Shown piece after piece: positions 1-8,280 of a DNA stretch of 34,710 nt. This DNA is from Sphingobacterium phlebotomi (GTDB lineage Bacteria > Bacteroidota > Bacteroidia > Sphingobacteriales > Sphingobacteriaceae), in the NCBI RefSeq assembly GCF_008180195.1, contig NZ_VTAV01000016.1, positions 1 to 34,710 of the forward strand. The letters run 5' to 3'. Position 1 is the first letter of the stretch, and every line of letters starts with the position of its first letter. The translations under genes were made by a program, and so were the position numbers. The notes beneath the pieces are model-generated. The model searched no databases. It saw nothing but the letters and a program-made list of their open reading frames with translations, and had not been told where the DNA came from.

Positions 1-25
1 CTAACCAATTATAAACCTAAATTAT
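1..25 (-). ncRNA. Small RNA, copy 1 (5' end only; runs off the window)
   Basis: The first 27 bases of the window are identical to 28628-28654, where they form the 5' arm of a complete small-RNA gene on the minus strand. Read on the minus strand, the shared block begins two bases before the predicted start at 25 and runs to the window edge. A promoter with TTG at 61-63, a 20-nt spacer and TACCTTTG at 33-40 precedes it, the same geometry as copy 2. The rest of the RNA, including any terminator, lies outside the window, so its length and 3' structure are unknown. The plus-strand reading would be only a five-codon ORF (ATG at 24) and is not favoured. Confidence 0.6.
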
Positions 26-32
26 GATACTG

Positions 33-63
33 CAAAGGTAATGTTATTTTTATATATAAACAA
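33..63 (-). promoter_or_regulatory. Promoter of small RNA copy 1
   Basis: Minus strand: TTG at 63-61, 20-nt spacer, TACCTTTG at 40-33, then 7 nt to the predicted start at 25. This is an exact match to the Bacteroidota housekeeping promoter (TTG, 19-20 nt, TAnnTTTG). It diverges from the promoter of the SulP gene. Confidence 0.65.
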
Positions 64-116
64 ATTTTTTTAAAAGTTTTAGAAACCAGCGGTGACGTCA
101 TCATTGAAAAAAGAAC

Positions 117-124
117 TACCTTTG
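117..124 (+). promoter_or_regulatory. -7 promoter element of the SulP gene
   Basis: TACCTTTG matches the Bacteroidota -7 consensus and lies 30 nt before the TTG start codon. The predicted transcription start is near 132, giving a leader of about 23 nt. No TTG is found at the usual -33 spacing, so this is half a promoter by sequence. Confidence 0.45.
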
Positions 125-154
125 GTGCGATTTTGAATTTATCCCTTTGTTATC

Positions 155-1666
155 TTGAAATTACTGGAAAATATTAATTTAAGAAATGAAATTTTGGCGG
201 GGTTGACCGTCGCAATGACGATGATTCCCGAATCTCTTTCTTTTGCAATTCTAGCAGGTCTTTCTCCGTTGACCGGATTATATGCTGCTTTTCTGATGGG
301 GCTTATAACGTCTATTTTAGGAGGGAGACCGGGTATGGTATCTGGTGGTGCAGGCGCTACGGTGGTGGTATTAATTGCGTTAGCGGCGGGGCATGGTGTT
401 CAGTATCTTTTTGCGGCTGTCGTATTGGCGGGTGTATTACAATTGCTGGTTGGTCTATTTAAATTGGGCAAATTTGTTCGTTTAATTCCGCAACCGGTGA
501 TGTACGGATTCCTAAACGGGCTGGCGATTATTATATTTATGGCTCAAGTTCAACAATTCCGGCTACCGGCTGATCCGTCCTCTTGGATGACAGGTACGTC
601 ACTTTATACGATGTTGGGGTTAACGGCTTTTACCATTCTTGTTGTTTTGGTATTTCCAAAAGTAACGAAGAAAATTCCTGCATCTTTGGTCGCTATTTTA
701 ATGGTATTTATATTGGTGAGTATATTTGGTATTGATACGAAAAAAGTAGCGGATATTGCATCCGTAAGTGGCTCGTTTCCCACTTTTCATATTCCGGATA
801 TCTCATGGACGTTAGATACGCTGAAGTTAATCTTTCCCTATTCGCTAGTCATGGCAGGGGTGGGGCTTATTGAATCACTTTTAACCCTTAATATGGTGGA
901 TGAAATAACCAATACAAAGGGGAAATCAAATAAGGAAGCGATGGCGCAAGGGGTAGCTAATGTGGTAAATGGCTTTTTCGGCGGTATGGGGGGATGTGCC
1001 ATGGTGGCACAAACACTGGTTAATCTCGATGCGGGTGCGCGTTCCCGAATTTCATCATTTATTGGAGCAATTGCCATTATGGTTATCATTTTAGTGGGTG
1101 CGCCTTTTATCGAACAGATTCCGATGGCCGCATTGGTCGGTGTGATGATGATGGTCGCGATAGGTACATTTCAGTGGGTAAGCTTACGTATTATTAATAA
1201 ATTCCCCAAGTCAGATATTTTCGTAGGGATGCTGGTAGCGGCTATTACCGTTGTTTTACACAATCTCGCCTTAGCAGTATTGGCGGGCGTAGTTGTTTCC
1301 GCACTGGTTTTCGCTTGGGATAACGCAAAGCGTATACGTGCTAGAAAATATATCGACGAAGATGGGGTGAAATACTACGAAATATATGGCCCATTGTTTT
1401 TCGGGTCTACAGCTGCCTTTATGGAAAAATTCGATGTATTGGATGACCCTAAATATATTGTTATCGATTTCAAAGAAAGTAGGGTCGTCGATATGTCTGC
1501 AATAGATGCGTTGAACAAGATTACTGAACGATATGCGAAGCAGGATAAGCATGTACAATTGAGACATCTTAGTCCAGATTGTCGTTCCTTATTAAAAAAT
1601 GCACAAGGTTTTGTCCACATCGATATAGCGGAAGATCCTACATATAAGGTCATGCCAAATGATTGA
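155..1666 (+). CDS. SulP family inorganic anion transporter with STAS domain
   Basis: Inner-membrane SulP/SLC26 permease, probably importing sulfate or another small anion such as bicarbonate; the substrate cannot be read from the sequence. Residues 5-390 are a run of hydrophobic helices opening with the family signature (AMTMIPESLSFAILAG, then GLYAA). Residues about 400-500 form a short C-terminal cytoplasmic STAS domain (YYEIYGPLFFGS, then IVIDFKESRVVDMSAIDAL). Total length of 503 residues is normal for a bacterial SulP. The start is TTG; it is chosen because the signature begins around residue 15 and the first in-frame ATG would cut into it. It converges on the FabH-type gene with only 13 nt between stop codons and no clear terminator. 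Family certain, substrate unknown. Confidence 0.9.
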   Translation: MKLLENINLRNEILAGLTVAMTMIPESLSFAILAGLSPLTGLYAAFLMGLITSILGGRPGMVSGGAGATVVVLIALAAGHGVQYLFAAVVLAGVLQLLVGLFKLGKFVRLIPQPVMYGFLNGLAIIIFMAQVQQFRLPADPSSWMTGTSLYTMLGLTAFTILVVLVFPKVTKKIPASLVAILMVFILVSIFGIDTKKVADIASVSGSFPTFHIPDISWTLDTLKLIFPYSLVMAGVGLIESLLTLNMVDEITNTKGKSNKEAMAQGVANVVNGFFGGMGGCAMVAQTLVNLDAGARSRISSFIGAIAIMVIILVGAPFIEQIPMAALVGVMMMVAIGTFQWVSLRIINKFPKSDIFVGMLVAAITVVLHNLALAVLAGVVVSALVFAWDNAKRIRARKYIDEDGVKYYEIYGPLFFGSTAAFMEKFDVLDDPKYIVIDFKESRVVDMSAIDALNKITERYAKQDKHVQLRHLSPDCRSLLKNAQGFVHIDIAEDPTYKVMPND

Positions 1667-1679
1667 GGATATAAAAACG

Positions 1680-2678
1680 CTATATCATCCAACGTAATAA
1701 ACTCGCTCCCCAGGAAAACCCTGCACCGAACGCCGTTAACATCAGTAGATCTCCTTTTTGTATCAGTTTAATGTTCTCCCAGATACATAAGGGAATGGTC
1801 GCTGCTATCGTATTACCACGATATTCTATATTGGTCAATGTTTTGTCCTCTTGGATATTAATCTCTTTACCTACAGCATCGATAATACGTTTATTAGCTT
1901 GATGTGGCACTAACCAGTCTACTTGTGCTATACTCAGTTGATTGCGTTCCAGTACACTTTTACAGGCGTTGCTCATGGATTGTACGGCCTGTTTAAATAC
2001 AACTTTACCGTCTTGCCGTAAGTACCGGCGTTCACCGTTAAGCGTATCATTATTAGTTGGGTATAAGGAACCACCGCCTTCAATATTTAGGAATTCACGG
2101 CCGTCACCATTACTCTGCATAAAGGCATCAATGACGCCCTCTTCCGCAGATGGCTCTAACCAGATTACGCCGGCCCCATCTCCAAAAAGAATATTGGTAG
2201 AACGGTCATGGATATTAACAAATGCGCTGATATTATCTGCTCCGACAACGAGTACATTTTTATATCGTTCTGTTTCCACCAACGAAGCGCCCATATCCAG
2301 CGCATATAGAAATCCTGAACAAGCGGCGTTCATGTCGAAAGCCCATACATTTTTTAAACCCAGTTTCTGAGCGATGATATTGGCCGTTGCGGGCATTAAT
2401 ACGTCGGGTGTTGAGGTCGCGACGATAATGGCGTCTACATCCGAAATATCTTTGTTGTAACGTGTACACAAATCCCGGATAGCCATAACTGCCATGTCCG
2501 AGGTGGCCAATCCTTGTTCTAGAATACGACGTTCTTTAATTCCAGTACGTTTTATAATCCATTCGTCCGAAGTGTCGCATACCTGTTCTAAATCGAAGTT
2601 TGTTCTTCGTCCATGAGGAAGGTAACCGCCTATAGCGGTGATAGCGGCATAGGGGCGTGATGAATAAATATTTTGCAT
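1680..2678 (-). CDS. 3-oxoacyl-ACP synthase III (FabH family)
   Basis: Thiolase-fold ketoacyl-ACP synthase III: it condenses an acyl-CoA primer with malonyl-ACP to start fatty-acid synthesis, or performs a related condensation. The Cys-His-Asn triad is visible: C120 in NAACSGFLYAL, H259 in VPHQANKRI and N289 in YRGNTIAA. The N-terminal TSDEWIIKRTGIKERR motif is typical of FabH. Length of 332 residues is normal. Bacteroidota usually carry several fabH paralogues. No other fatty-acid gene is nearby (fabH is often with plsX), so this may be an accessory copy rather than the essential one. A -7 element lies upstream at 2708-2715. Confidence 0.92.
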   Translation of the reverse strand: MQNIYSSRPYAAITAIGGYLPHGRRTNFDLEQVCDTSDEWIIKRTGIKERRILEQGLATSDMAVMAIRDLCTRYNKDISDVDAIIVATSTPDVLMPATANIIAQKLGLKNVWAFDMNAACSGFLYALDMGASLVETERYKNVLVVGADNISAFVNIHDRSTNILFGDGAGVIWLEPSAEEGVIDAFMQSNGDGREFLNIEGGGSLYPTNNDTLNGERRYLRQDGKVVFKQAVQSMSNACKSVLERNQLSIAQVDWLVPHQANKRIIDAVGKEINIQEDKTLTNIEYRGNTIAATIPLCIWENIKLIQKGDLLMLTAFGAGFSWGASLLRWMI

Positions 2679-2707
2679 AAATTTGGTTTCTCAAAATAAA
2701 AACAGGG

Positions 2708-2715
2708 CAAAGGTA
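2708..2715 (-). promoter_or_regulatory. -7 promoter element of the FabH-family gene
   Basis: Minus-strand TACCTTTG, 29 nt before the ATG at 2678. It matches the Bacteroidota -7 consensus; no TTG sits at the expected -33 position. Confidence 0.45.
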
Positions 2716-2901
2716 CGGAATTTTATAATTAGTTTGGATGGGAGAAGCCTATGTAATTTGTTTACTTTTCGTAACCTAAGCGTAAAAAAATAGAAAAACA
2801 CTTCTTCTTCAACTGGGTCATGGGAATTGCAAACAATTTGCATAGTTGTTTGTACTATTATGTAAGGAATAATACATAACGCTACAAAATGAAAAGCGCG
2901 A

Positions 2902-4317
2902 ATGAAAGACACGCAAAACCTGAAAAACCGTATCGAAAAAATAACACAGCAAAATAGTAAAGGTTTTGCCACTAATACCGATAAATCAGTAAGTCCAAAA
3001 CAAGTTTTAAGAGTAATTGACGCAATTGTCGTTATTATTGGCATCGTTGTCGGAGCAGGTATTTTTCGTACGCCGTCCATTGTCGCTGCAAATACAGGCA
3101 GTTCGGAATTATTTCTTGGTGTATGGGTGTTAGGAGGTGTAATATCGTTGATTGGAGCCATGTGTTATGCAGAATTAAGTACCGCTTTTCCCAATACGGG
3201 TGGCGACTATCACTTCTTACACCGTGCTTTTGGTCGGCGTTTTGCATTTCTGTTTGCATGGGCAAGGATGAGTATTATACAGACAGGTTCTATAGCGTTG
3301 TTGGCATTTATTGTAGGTGACTATATGAGCGAATTGTATAGCTTAGGCACATTTTCTTCCTCGATTTATGCGGCCGTGGTGGTGATAGGGCTTACCTTCG
3401 TCAATATTATCGGTGTACATGTAGGAACAGGAACACAAAAACTGTTGGTCAGTTTACAATTTGTCGGATTGTTGGTCTTGATTGTTGCTGGTCTTTTCTT
3501 CGCTCCGGAAGGTAGCGGTAATACGGCTGTCGCGCCTGTAAGTTCTGGTATAACACCGGCAATAGGAGGCGCAATGGTGATGGTACTGCTAACGTTTGGC
3601 GGATGGAACGAGGCGGGCTATATATCGTCGGAGATGCGAGGTGGTTGTAAAAAGATGGCATTGGTGATGATAACCAGTATTCTTATCATTACGGTTATTT
3701 ATCTGTTGATAAATTTAGCTTATCTCAACGTTTTGGGGATTGATGGGTTGGTTTCTTCGGAAGCCGTTGGTGTAGAAACCATGCGTGTTATCATGGGGGA
3801 TACGGGTGTGTTTTTTATAGGCTTATTGGTCATCTTGGCTGCGTTAACGTCTACTAACGCGACCATTTTCACCGGGGCGCGCACGAATCATGCTTTGGGG
3901 CGGGATTTTCCGATTTTTTCTTTTATGCGTGTATGGAAATCCGAAACCTCAACACCTGTCAACGCACTTTTGGCGCAAGGGGCAATAGCGATTTTATTAA
4001 TTATTATAGGTTCTTTTGCTCGTAGTGGATTTGAATCTATGGTGGACTTTACAGCACCCATTTTTTGGTTTTTTATTTTATGCACGGGACTATCGCTTTT
4101 TGTTTTACGCCATAAAGAACCCAACGCACCCCGTCCGTTTAAAGTGCCACTATATCCCGTACTTCCCATTATCTTTTGTCTGACCTCTATGTACTTGCTG
4201 TATTCTAGCTTGATGTTTGCCGGAAGTGGTGCTTGGCTCGGCGTGGGTGTGCTACTATCAGGGATGATATTTTTCTTTTTCATACCGAAATCGAAAGAAT
4301 CGAAACAAAACACATGA
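2902..4317 (+). CDS. APC superfamily amino-acid permease
   Basis: Inner-membrane amino-acid/polyamine/organocation transporter of about 12 helices. The first helix carries the substrate-backbone binding motif as GIVVGAGIFRTPS (residues about 49-61), and MCYAELSTAFPNTGGDYHFL follows, as in LAT/SteT-like exchangers. Length of 471 residues is normal. The first 35 residues are hydrophilic and cytoplasmic. The ATG at 2902 is the first in frame; an ATG at 2889 is out of frame. It is monocistronic by position, followed 52 nt later by an exported methyltransferase. Substrate cannot be assigned. Confidence 0.88.
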   Translation: MKDTQNLKNRIEKITQQNSKGFATNTDKSVSPKQVLRVIDAIVVIIGIVVGAGIFRTPSIVAANTGSSELFLGVWVLGGVISLIGAMCYAELSTAFPNTGGDYHFLHRAFGRRFAFLFAWARMSIIQTGSIALLAFIVGDYMSELYSLGTFSSSIYAAVVVIGLTFVNIIGVHVGTGTQKLLVSLQFVGLLVLIVAGLFFAPEGSGNTAVAPVSSGITPAIGGAMVMVLLTFGGWNEAGYISSEMRGGCKKMALVMITSILIITVIYLLINLAYLNVLGIDGLVSSEAVGVETMRVIMGDTGVFFIGLLVILAALTSTNATIFTGARTNHALGRDFPIFSFMRVWKSETSTPVNALLAQGAIAILLIIIGSFARSGFESMVDFTAPIFWFFILCTGLSLFVLRHKEPNAPRPFKVPLYPVLPIIFCLTSMYLLYSSLMFAGSGAWLGVGVLLSGMIFFFFIPKSKESKQNT

Positions 4318-4369
4318 TTTTTGCGTACTAGATATAAAATATATTTTTTGACCCTTTAAATTAAACAAA

Positions 4370-4897
4370 ATGAATGCATTGAAGAATTATTTACTGGTTT
4401 TTTGTTTATTGGTAGGTTTTCAGGTATTTGCACAAACACCTAACTTAGATGTTCCATACGTACCTACAAAACAACCCGTCGTAGATGCGATGTTAGACTT
4501 GGCAGGTGTAAAAGCAGGAGATGTCCATTATGATTTAGGATGTGGTGACGGACGTATCGCGATTTCCGCAGCTAAGCGAGGAGCTAAATCCACAGGTGTC
4601 GACATCGACCCGCAACGTATTAAGGAAGCAAATGAAAATGCGAAAGAAGCAGGTGTAACCGATAAAGTGACTTTTATCCAAGGAAACCTATTTGATTTTG
4701 ACTTTAGTAAGGCAGATGTATTGACGCTTTACTTACTCCCAGAAGTCAATCTGAAATTGCGTCCGAAAATTTTAGAAGAATTAAAACCGGGGACACGTAT
4801 TGTCTCACACGCCTTTGATATGGGCGACTGGGAACCAGAGAAAACTATCACGGTAGATGGAAGCACCATATTCTTATGGACGGTTCCTAATCGTTAA
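4370..4897 (+). CDS. Exported class I SAM-dependent methyltransferase
   Basis: A small (175 aa) Rossmann-fold methyltransferase. Motif I is DLGCGDGR at residues 55-62, the acidic end of strand 2 is GVDIDPQ (76-82), and post-motif LYLLPEVN is near residue 123. Residues 1-22 look like a signal peptide (hydrophobic stretch ending VFAQ), so the enzyme would be periplasmic or surface-associated. That is odd, because SAM is a cytoplasmic cofactor. The core begins right after the signal peptide with the family feature DVPYVPTKQPVVDAML. Related proteins are often called SAM-dependent methyltransferases with no known substrate. Confidence 0.85.
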   Translation: MNALKNYLLVFCLLVGFQVFAQTPNLDVPYVPTKQPVVDAMLDLAGVKAGDVHYDLGCGDGRIAISAAKRGAKSTGVDIDPQRIKEANENAKEAGVTDKVTFIQGNLFDFDFSKADVLTLYLLPEVNLKLRPKILEELKPGTRIVSHAFDMGDWEPEKTITVDGSTIFLWTVPNR

Positions 4898-5160
4898 TAA
4901 TTTTTTATGTTCTTTTTTCCGTAAAAAGAACCAAACCGAACGAAGAGAGCTCATGGACACCAAAATGAACACTTGTCCATAAACCTCGCCGCTTCGAATA
5001 TTTTACATTTAGGATAATACTAAGAATGTGTCTGTACAGATGTAAAACATCCGGATGCGGCATTTTAATGTTAAGAGAGGGTCTATGCAATTGTATTATC
5101 CCTCCATTAAACCTTTAACGCCACCTTTTTTCTTTTTTTGAGAGAAAAAAAGAAAAGAAA
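4898..5160. other. Hairpin-rich intergenic stretch between convergent genes
   Basis: No credible gene. It opens with a 9-bp hairpin (4909-4917 with 4923-4931), has a short inverted repeat in the middle (TGGAC...GTCCA, about 4953-4980), and closes with a long T-rich/A-rich hairpin (about 5127-5155). The paired T-rich and A-rich ends and the non-coding interior suggest a short dispersed intergenic element, or the merged 3' regions of the flanking convergent genes. A 61-codon ORF on the minus strand here has no recognisable features. Confidence 0.35.
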
Positions 5161-5970
5161 CTACCAGCCTTTTATAGCACCACCTTTAAACACTTTATTT
5201 GCTACAGCCTCTACTTCTTCTGATTGATAGGCTTTTGCAAAATTTAATACTTTTTCGTCTTCTTTGTTGTCTTCCCGGCTCACAATGATATTTACATAAG
5301 GTGACTTCTCGTTTTCTATAAAAACACCATTGTCTTTCGCTGTTAGATTATGACTCGCCGCAAAATTATTGTTGATAACCGCTACGGCAACTTTTCCGTC
5401 ATCTAACGTCCGAGGCAATTGGGGAGCTTCTAATTCAAGAATCTTAAGATTTAGCTCATTTTTAGTAATGTCCTGTATACGGGGGAGTAATCCTACGTTA
5501 TCTCTAAGCTGAAGAAGTCCAACTTCCTGCAGGAGTAAAAGTGCTCTACCCAAGTTGGTAGGATCATTAGGAATAACTATCGTATCCCCAGATTTCAGTT
5601 CACTTATGTTTTTTATTTTCTTGGAATAACCAGCCATAGGATAGACAAAGGTATTTCCTACAATGGCTAGTTTATATCCTCTACTTGCCATTTGGTCATC
5701 TAAATAGGGAGTGGTTTGGAATACGTTTACATCGATGTCGCCTTGGTGTAGAGCCTCATTTGGCATGACGTAATCATTAAAAGAAACCAGTTCGACTTCC
5801 AGATTGTATTTTTCTTTTGCTACCTTTTTGGCTTCTTCCGCCAAACTGTATTCAGGACCTGCCTGTACCCCCACAAGAAGGACATCGGAAGAACGATTTT
5901 CTCCGTCACAGGATAAAAGGAAAGCTAAGATAATAGTTGAAATAAATAAGATTTTAATACGAGAATACAT
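5161..5970 (-). CDS. metQ: Methionine ABC transporter substrate-binding lipoprotein (MetQ/NlpA family)
   Basis: Periplasmic lipoprotein that delivers methionine to MetNI. After the signal peptide and lipobox (FLLSC, Cys 21 counted from the chosen start), the mature protein shows NlpA features: VGVQAGPEYSLAEEAKKVAKE, VELVSFNDYVMPNEAL, DIDVNVFQTTPYLDD and a central IVIPNDPTNLGRALLLL. The ATG at 5970 gives a compact lipoprotein signal. An alternative ATG at 6006 overlaps the metI stop as ATGA and would add 12 residues; it could be used for translational coupling. Last gene of metN-metI-metQ. Methionine specificity follows from family and operon, not from a direct test. Confidence 0.87.
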   Translation of the reverse strand: MYSRIKILFISTIILAFLLSCDGENRSSDVLLVGVQAGPEYSLAEEAKKVAKEKYNLEVELVSFNDYVMPNEALHQGDIDVNVFQTTPYLDDQMASRGYKLAIVGNTFVYPMAGYSKKIKNISELKSGDTIVIPNDPTNLGRALLLLQEVGLLQLRDNVGLLPRIQDITKNELNLKILELEAPQLPRTLDDGKVAVAVINNNFAASHNLTAKDNGVFIENEKSPYVNIIVSREDNKEDEKVLNFAKAYQSEEVEAVANKVFKGGAIKGW

Positions 5971-6002
5971 GGTATTTTTTGTTAATATAAATGATGAACG
6001 TA

Positions 6003-6665
6003 TCACTTTCTGTGATCTACATATTTCGATAATCGATCACCGATAAACTGTATGCCGAACACGATGCCGATCAATAGCACCAGCACTATATTCATAATCA
6101 ATGCGTCATAGCCCACATAGCCATATTGATATCCAATATGTCCTAATCCTCCGGCACCTACAGCCCCTCCCATTGCCGAATATCCTACTAATGTTATAAG
6201 TGTAAGGGAGGCACTGTTTATTAACGCAGGGAGGGCTTCGGGAATAAGCACTCTGCGAACAATTTGCATCGTCGTTGCCCCCATGGATCGTGCGGCTTCT
6301 ATAATTCCATATGGGATTTCCAGCAGACAGTTTTCCACTAGGCGTGCAACGAATGGCGCTGCGCCAATGCTCAACGGAACGATAGCAGCTTTCATACCGA
6401 TAGATGTTCCCACTAAAGCACGGGTAAACGGAATCATCCACACGATGAGTATGATAAATGGGATGGAGCGGAAAATGTTTACAAAAAAGGCAATAGTACG
6501 GTTTAATGAACTGTTTGCGAGCAACTGTCGTTCACGTGTCAAGAATAATAATATACCTAGCGGAAGTCCAAGCAGAAAGCTGAAGAATCCAGATGAAAAT
6601 GTCATCACGATGGTTTCCCAAGTGCCTTTCGCCAATAACCAAAATGTTGCTTCAGACATATTCAC
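6003..6665 (-). CDS. metI: Methionine ABC transporter permease (MetI)
   Basis: Inner-membrane permease of the MetNIQ importer. Five to six hydrophobic helices, and the EAA loop that contacts the ATPase is visible as EAARSMGATTMQIVRRVLIPEALP (written EAARSMGA...LIPEALP, residues about 126-149). Length of 220 residues matches MetI (about 217). The start lies 5 nt after the metN stop and the stop overlaps the extended metQ ORF by 4 nt, so the three genes are one operon. IGYQYGYVGYDALIMN near the C-terminus is also typical of MetI. Confidence 0.92.
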   Translation of the reverse strand: MNMSEATFWLLAKGTWETIVMTFSSGFFSFLLGLPLGILLFLTRERQLLANSSLNRTIAFFVNIFRSIPFIILIVWMIPFTRALVGTSIGMKAAIVPLSIGAAPFVARLVENCLLEIPYGIIEAARSMGATTMQIVRRVLIPEALPALINSASLTLITLVGYSAMGGAVGAGGLGHIGYQYGYVGYDALIMNIVLVLLIGIVFGIQFIGDRLSKYVDHRK

Positions 6666-6670
6666 CTTTG

Positions 6671-7417
6671 TTAGTCAATCGTTAATGTTGGGTTTAGCAA
6701 TTCTTGTGTAATAGGAGATTTCGGAAATTCAAATAACACATTTACTTCGTTTTCTTCCACCAATTCACCCGCAGATATAACGGCTACACGGTTACATACC
6801 GCACGCACTACTTCCATTTGATGCGTAATCAATACGATCGTAATACCCAGTTCGCGGTTGATACGTTTTAAAAGCGAAAGGATTGAACGTGTTGTTTGCG
6901 GATCTAAAGCACTTGTCGCTTCATCGCAAAGCAAAATCTCCGGATCAGAGGCCAATGCTCTGGCAATGGCGACCCGTTGCTTCTGTCCTCCCGATAAAGC
7001 TACTGGATATTCTTCTCTTTTTTCCGATAAATCTACCATATCAAGCAGGTTATCTACTTTTTTGTTTATTTCTGCTTTCGTCATATTTGTTAACTGTAGT
7101 GGAAAGGCAACGTTATCGAAAACCGTACGAGAAGAAAGCAAGTTAAAGTGTTGGAAAATCATCCCTATTTTTCGGCGGAAAGGAATTAATTCTTTCTCCG
7201 AAAGGGAAACAATATTCTTACCCTGCAAGTAGATGTCTCCAGAAGTGGGACGCTCTAATAGGTTAATAGTACGCACAAGCGTACTCTTTCCTGAACCGGA
7301 ATAACCAATAATACCGAAAATATCACCTTTCTCGATATGAAGGGTAATATCTTTAAGGGCTTGAATTTCCCTTTTTTTCTTATAAAATATTTTACTGACT
7401 TGCTCTAGTTTAATCAT
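6671..7417 (-). CDS. metN: Methionine ABC transporter ATP-binding protein (MetN), short form
   Basis: ATPase of the methionine importer. Walker A is GYSGSGKST (38-46), the ABC signature is LSGGQKQRVAIARAL (about 143-157), Walker B is ILLCDEATSALD, and the switch His is in LITHQME. At 248 residues it lacks the C-terminal NIL domain, about 90 residues, which in E. coli MetN (about 343 aa) binds methionine and shuts the transporter. It should therefore lack that feedback site. First gene of the operon. A -7 element at 7429-7436 puts the transcription start about 4 nt before the ATG, leaving no room for a riboswitch. Confidence 0.92.
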   Translation of the reverse strand: MIKLEQVSKIFYKKKREIQALKDITLHIEKGDIFGIIGYSGSGKSTLVRTINLLERPTSGDIYLQGKNIVSLSEKELIPFRRKIGMIFQHFNLLSSRTVFDNVAFPLQLTNMTKAEINKKVDNLLDMVDLSEKREEYPVALSGGQKQRVAIARALASDPEILLCDEATSALDPQTTRSILSLLKRINRELGITIVLITHQMEVVRAVCNRVAVISAGELVEENEVNVLFEFPKSPITQELLNPTLTID

Positions 7418-7428
7418 ATAATCTAGTG

Positions 7429-7436
7429 CAAAGATA
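7429..7436 (-). promoter_or_regulatory. -7 promoter element of metNIQ
   Basis: Minus-strand TATCTTTG followed by 11 nt to the metN ATG. The usual spacing puts the start at 7421, so the mRNA would be nearly leaderless (4 nt). The -33 TTG is not evident. Confidence 0.5.
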
Positions 7437-7457
7437 GTGTTTTGTTATTTTCTTTGG

Positions 7458-7493
7458 ATAAAAAATGTCGGTATACCATGAAGATATACCGAC
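7458..7493 (-). terminator. Intrinsic terminator after the 167-residue outer-membrane protein gene
   Basis: A 9-bp perfect stem (7485-7493 with 7467-7475, GTCGGTATA/TATACCGAC) with a 9-nt loop, followed on the minus strand by AT6. It separates the upstream minus-strand gene from metNIQ. Confidence 0.8.
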
Positions 7494-7526
7494 GTCTTAA
7501 TTATGCTTTATATGATATTCTAAAAT

Positions 7527-8030
7527 TTACTTTAATGTGAATTTAAATCCTAAAGTAAAACGTGCCGGTTCAAAATTGCTATTGTTGGTAAGGTTCCACC
7601 AGGGTTTCCAGTCGAAATGGAAAGCCAGAGGGGCAGATGGGATTTTAAACTCCAACCCCGCAGCCGGGCGAAGAGCAAAATAGGTGCGATCATCATTCCG
7701 ACCTCCATACCACCAACTGCCGTCGCGGTCAACAAATGCAAGCTGTGGACCAACGCCTATATACCAATTTAATCCGTTTGTTCCTGCTATAGCTTGATTA
7801 TATGAATAATCTACACCTAAGACGGTGACATCGTCGCCAAACAATACCTGCGCATTTCCTGCATTTGCACCGTCAAAAAAGTGCTTTATCTGCGGACCTA
7901 CTAACGTTGGGCCATCTCCAACATCTATACCTAAACCCAAGGCTGTCCGATAACGAGCTTGTGCATTCACTTCTTGTACACCGATTGCTACAAATGAAGC
8001 AGCTAATAACGATAAAAATACTTTTTTCAT
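7527..8030 (-). CDS. Predicted small outer-membrane beta-barrel protein
   Basis: A 167-residue exported protein of unknown function. Residues 1-24 form a signal peptide (MKKVFLSLLAASF...VNAQ). The mature part alternates polar and hydrophobic residues in short stretches rich in Gly and aromatics (WYIGVGPQLAFV, FALRPAAGLEFKI, LAFHFDWKPWWNL) and ends RFTLGFKFTLK, with hydrophobic alternation and a long aliphatic/aromatic final strand as in outer-membrane beta-barrels. Too short for a large porin; 8 strands would fit. Monocistronic, with its own terminator. No specific family recognised. Confidence 0.75.
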   Translation of the reverse strand: MKKVFLSLLAASFVAIGVQEVNAQARYRTALGLGIDVGDGPTLVGPQIKHFFDGANAGNAQVLFGDDVTVLGVDYSYNQAIAGTNGLNWYIGVGPQLAFVDRDGSWWYGGRNDDRTYFALRPAAGLEFKIPSAPLAFHFDWKPWWNLTNNSNFEPARFTLGFKFTLK

Positions 8031-8216
8031 TCTCTACTATTTCTACTAAATATAATTTCAAACGTTATCAATAATCGATAAGGTTCGTTTTTAGAATAAA
8101 ACGGAAGCAAATAGTTTGCCAAACTATAATCATTAAAGGCAATGACAATGTATCTAAGAGAAGTAGAAGCCTATCTTGCAAAGTAATTATCTGTCATTAT
8201 AAAAAAGTAATATTTT

Positions 8217-8246
8217 TTGATAATCTCAATAAAAATCGTAATTTTG
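8217..8246 (+). promoter_or_regulatory. guaB promoter
   Basis: TTG at 8217-8219, 19-nt spacer, TAATTTTG at 8239-8246. Predicted start near 8254, leader about 27 nt. Good match to the Bacteroidota consensus. Confidence 0.65.
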
Positions 8247-8280
8247 CCTGGCATATAGAAACTCCAAAGATATTTGCCAT

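Noticed and set aside
24..41. Five-codon plus-strand ORFs starting at the ATG in the 27-nt repeat (24 and 28651)
   Set aside because: The two peptides differ after the start codon and there is no plus-strand promoter, while the minus strand has perfect promoters in both copies.
2691..3161. 156-codon minus-strand ORF overlapping the start of the APC permease
   Set aside because: Antisense to a clear permease gene and to the promoter region of the FabH-type gene; composition is that of a frame shadow.
4905..5090. 61-codon minus-strand ORF
   Set aside because: No signal peptide, domain or promoter; it lies in hairpin-rich intergenic DNA between convergent genes.
7418..7526. SAM riboswitch upstream of metN
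   Set aside because: The region contains only the terminator of the previous gene and a -7 element 11 nt before the ATG.
8109..8126. Palindrome ATAGTTT-GCC-AAACTAT in the gap before guaB
   Set aside because: Single short palindrome far (over 90 nt) from the guaB promoter, with no T-run and no second copy seen; not enough to call a site.
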